Shown here piece after piece: positions 59,561-60,000 of a stretch of 60,000 nt of DNA. Both the position numbers and the translations under genes were made by a program. The DNA is taken from the NCBI GenBank assembly GCA_009760855.2, contig WPIO01000126.1, positions 804,001 through 864,000 on the forward strand, written 5' to 3'. The stretch's first letter is position 1. Each line of letters opens with the position of its first letter. Below the pieces are notes generated by a model. It did not search any database and was not told the DNA's origin. It worked only from the letters and a program-made list of their open reading frames with translations. The stretch comes from Cristatella mucedo (Eukaryota > Bryozoa > Phylactolaemata > Cristatellidae).

Positions 59561-59935
59561 ATCCACACGCACATTTGCGAGATCGCGCCTGGATTAATGC
59601 AAATTCATTTTTTTAGGGCATCCGTCCAAAAGCCTTAATTGTCAGCGACTGTGAAAGAAATCAGCTGCTAGTTTGGTCAGCCATCAATGACCTGGCTAAA
59701 GTATCTCGCTACATCTATCTGAGCTTCACTGGCTACCAATCGAGCGTGGAATTGACTCTTCTTGGCCGAAATTTCGCTTCACTCGCTTGCACTACTTGCC
59801 TACTTGTCCTACCTCCACGCTCCACTAGCATGCTCTCACACCCGCGACAGTCGCATCTTCAAAATATTGTGACATTTTCTCGTAAAAAGTGCAGAATTTA
59901 AATTTCAAATGCATGCTGCTTATCAGTTTAATTAG

Positions 59936-60000
59936 TAGTTAAAGATAACTAGAGGCCGAGGCATTCGAGTAGTTAAAGATAACCAGAGGCCGAGGCATTC
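59936..60000. repeat. 34-bp tandem duplication at the window edge
   Basis: TAGTTAAAGATAACTAGAGG and the following CCGAGGCATTCGAG are repeated once with one mismatch. The array may continue past 60 kb. Confidence 0.85.

Overview
The window looks like intron-rich, repeat-laden nuclear DNA of an invertebrate animal. The evidence is spliced exons with canonical GT/AG borders, a multi-exon TMC (transmembrane channel-like) gene, decayed L2/CR1-type LINEs, tRNA-derived SINEs, long microsatellites and CpG-dense blocks. No operons, bacterial genes, rRNA, free-standing tRNA genes or CRISPR arrays were seen. The species cannot be named from the sequence.

Region by region: 1-14.3 kb is very GC- and CpG-rich, with trinucleotide runs, GA/CT microsatellites, perfect hairpins and only a few plausible exons. 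The best of these is a signal-peptide exon at 10059-10368 ending at a GTGAGT donor. From about 14.3 kb the DNA becomes AT-richer, and LINE and SINE debris dominates. A second CpG-rich block lies at 19.3-22.4 kb.

The main gene lies on the minus strand between 57.74 and 21.24 kb. It is a TMC-family membrane protein assembled here from 13 exons whose splice phases all agree. Twelve are read between 57742 and 29000, and a probable terminal exon is at 21236-21517. The N-terminus and first membrane segment were not found and probably lie beyond the right edge. Its introns hold most of the mobile DNA. This includes an L2-like LINE family with a conserved 3' hairpin, a second LINE family with YADD reverse transcriptase relics, and two SINE families. 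It also includes a 3.1-kb element with about 250-bp inverted ends filled by a roughly 170-bp satellite (25.8-28.9 kb). On the opposite strand is a rotted protein-coding relic (31.5-33.4 kb) that carries a SINE and a (TA)n run with an inverted duplication.

The host gene and its insertions are not known to act together. The clearest functional link among repeats is that SINE-A and the L2-like LINE share the same 3' stem-loop, which suggests the SINE borrows LINE machinery. All gene calls rest on reading the sequence by eye; no alignment or search was run.
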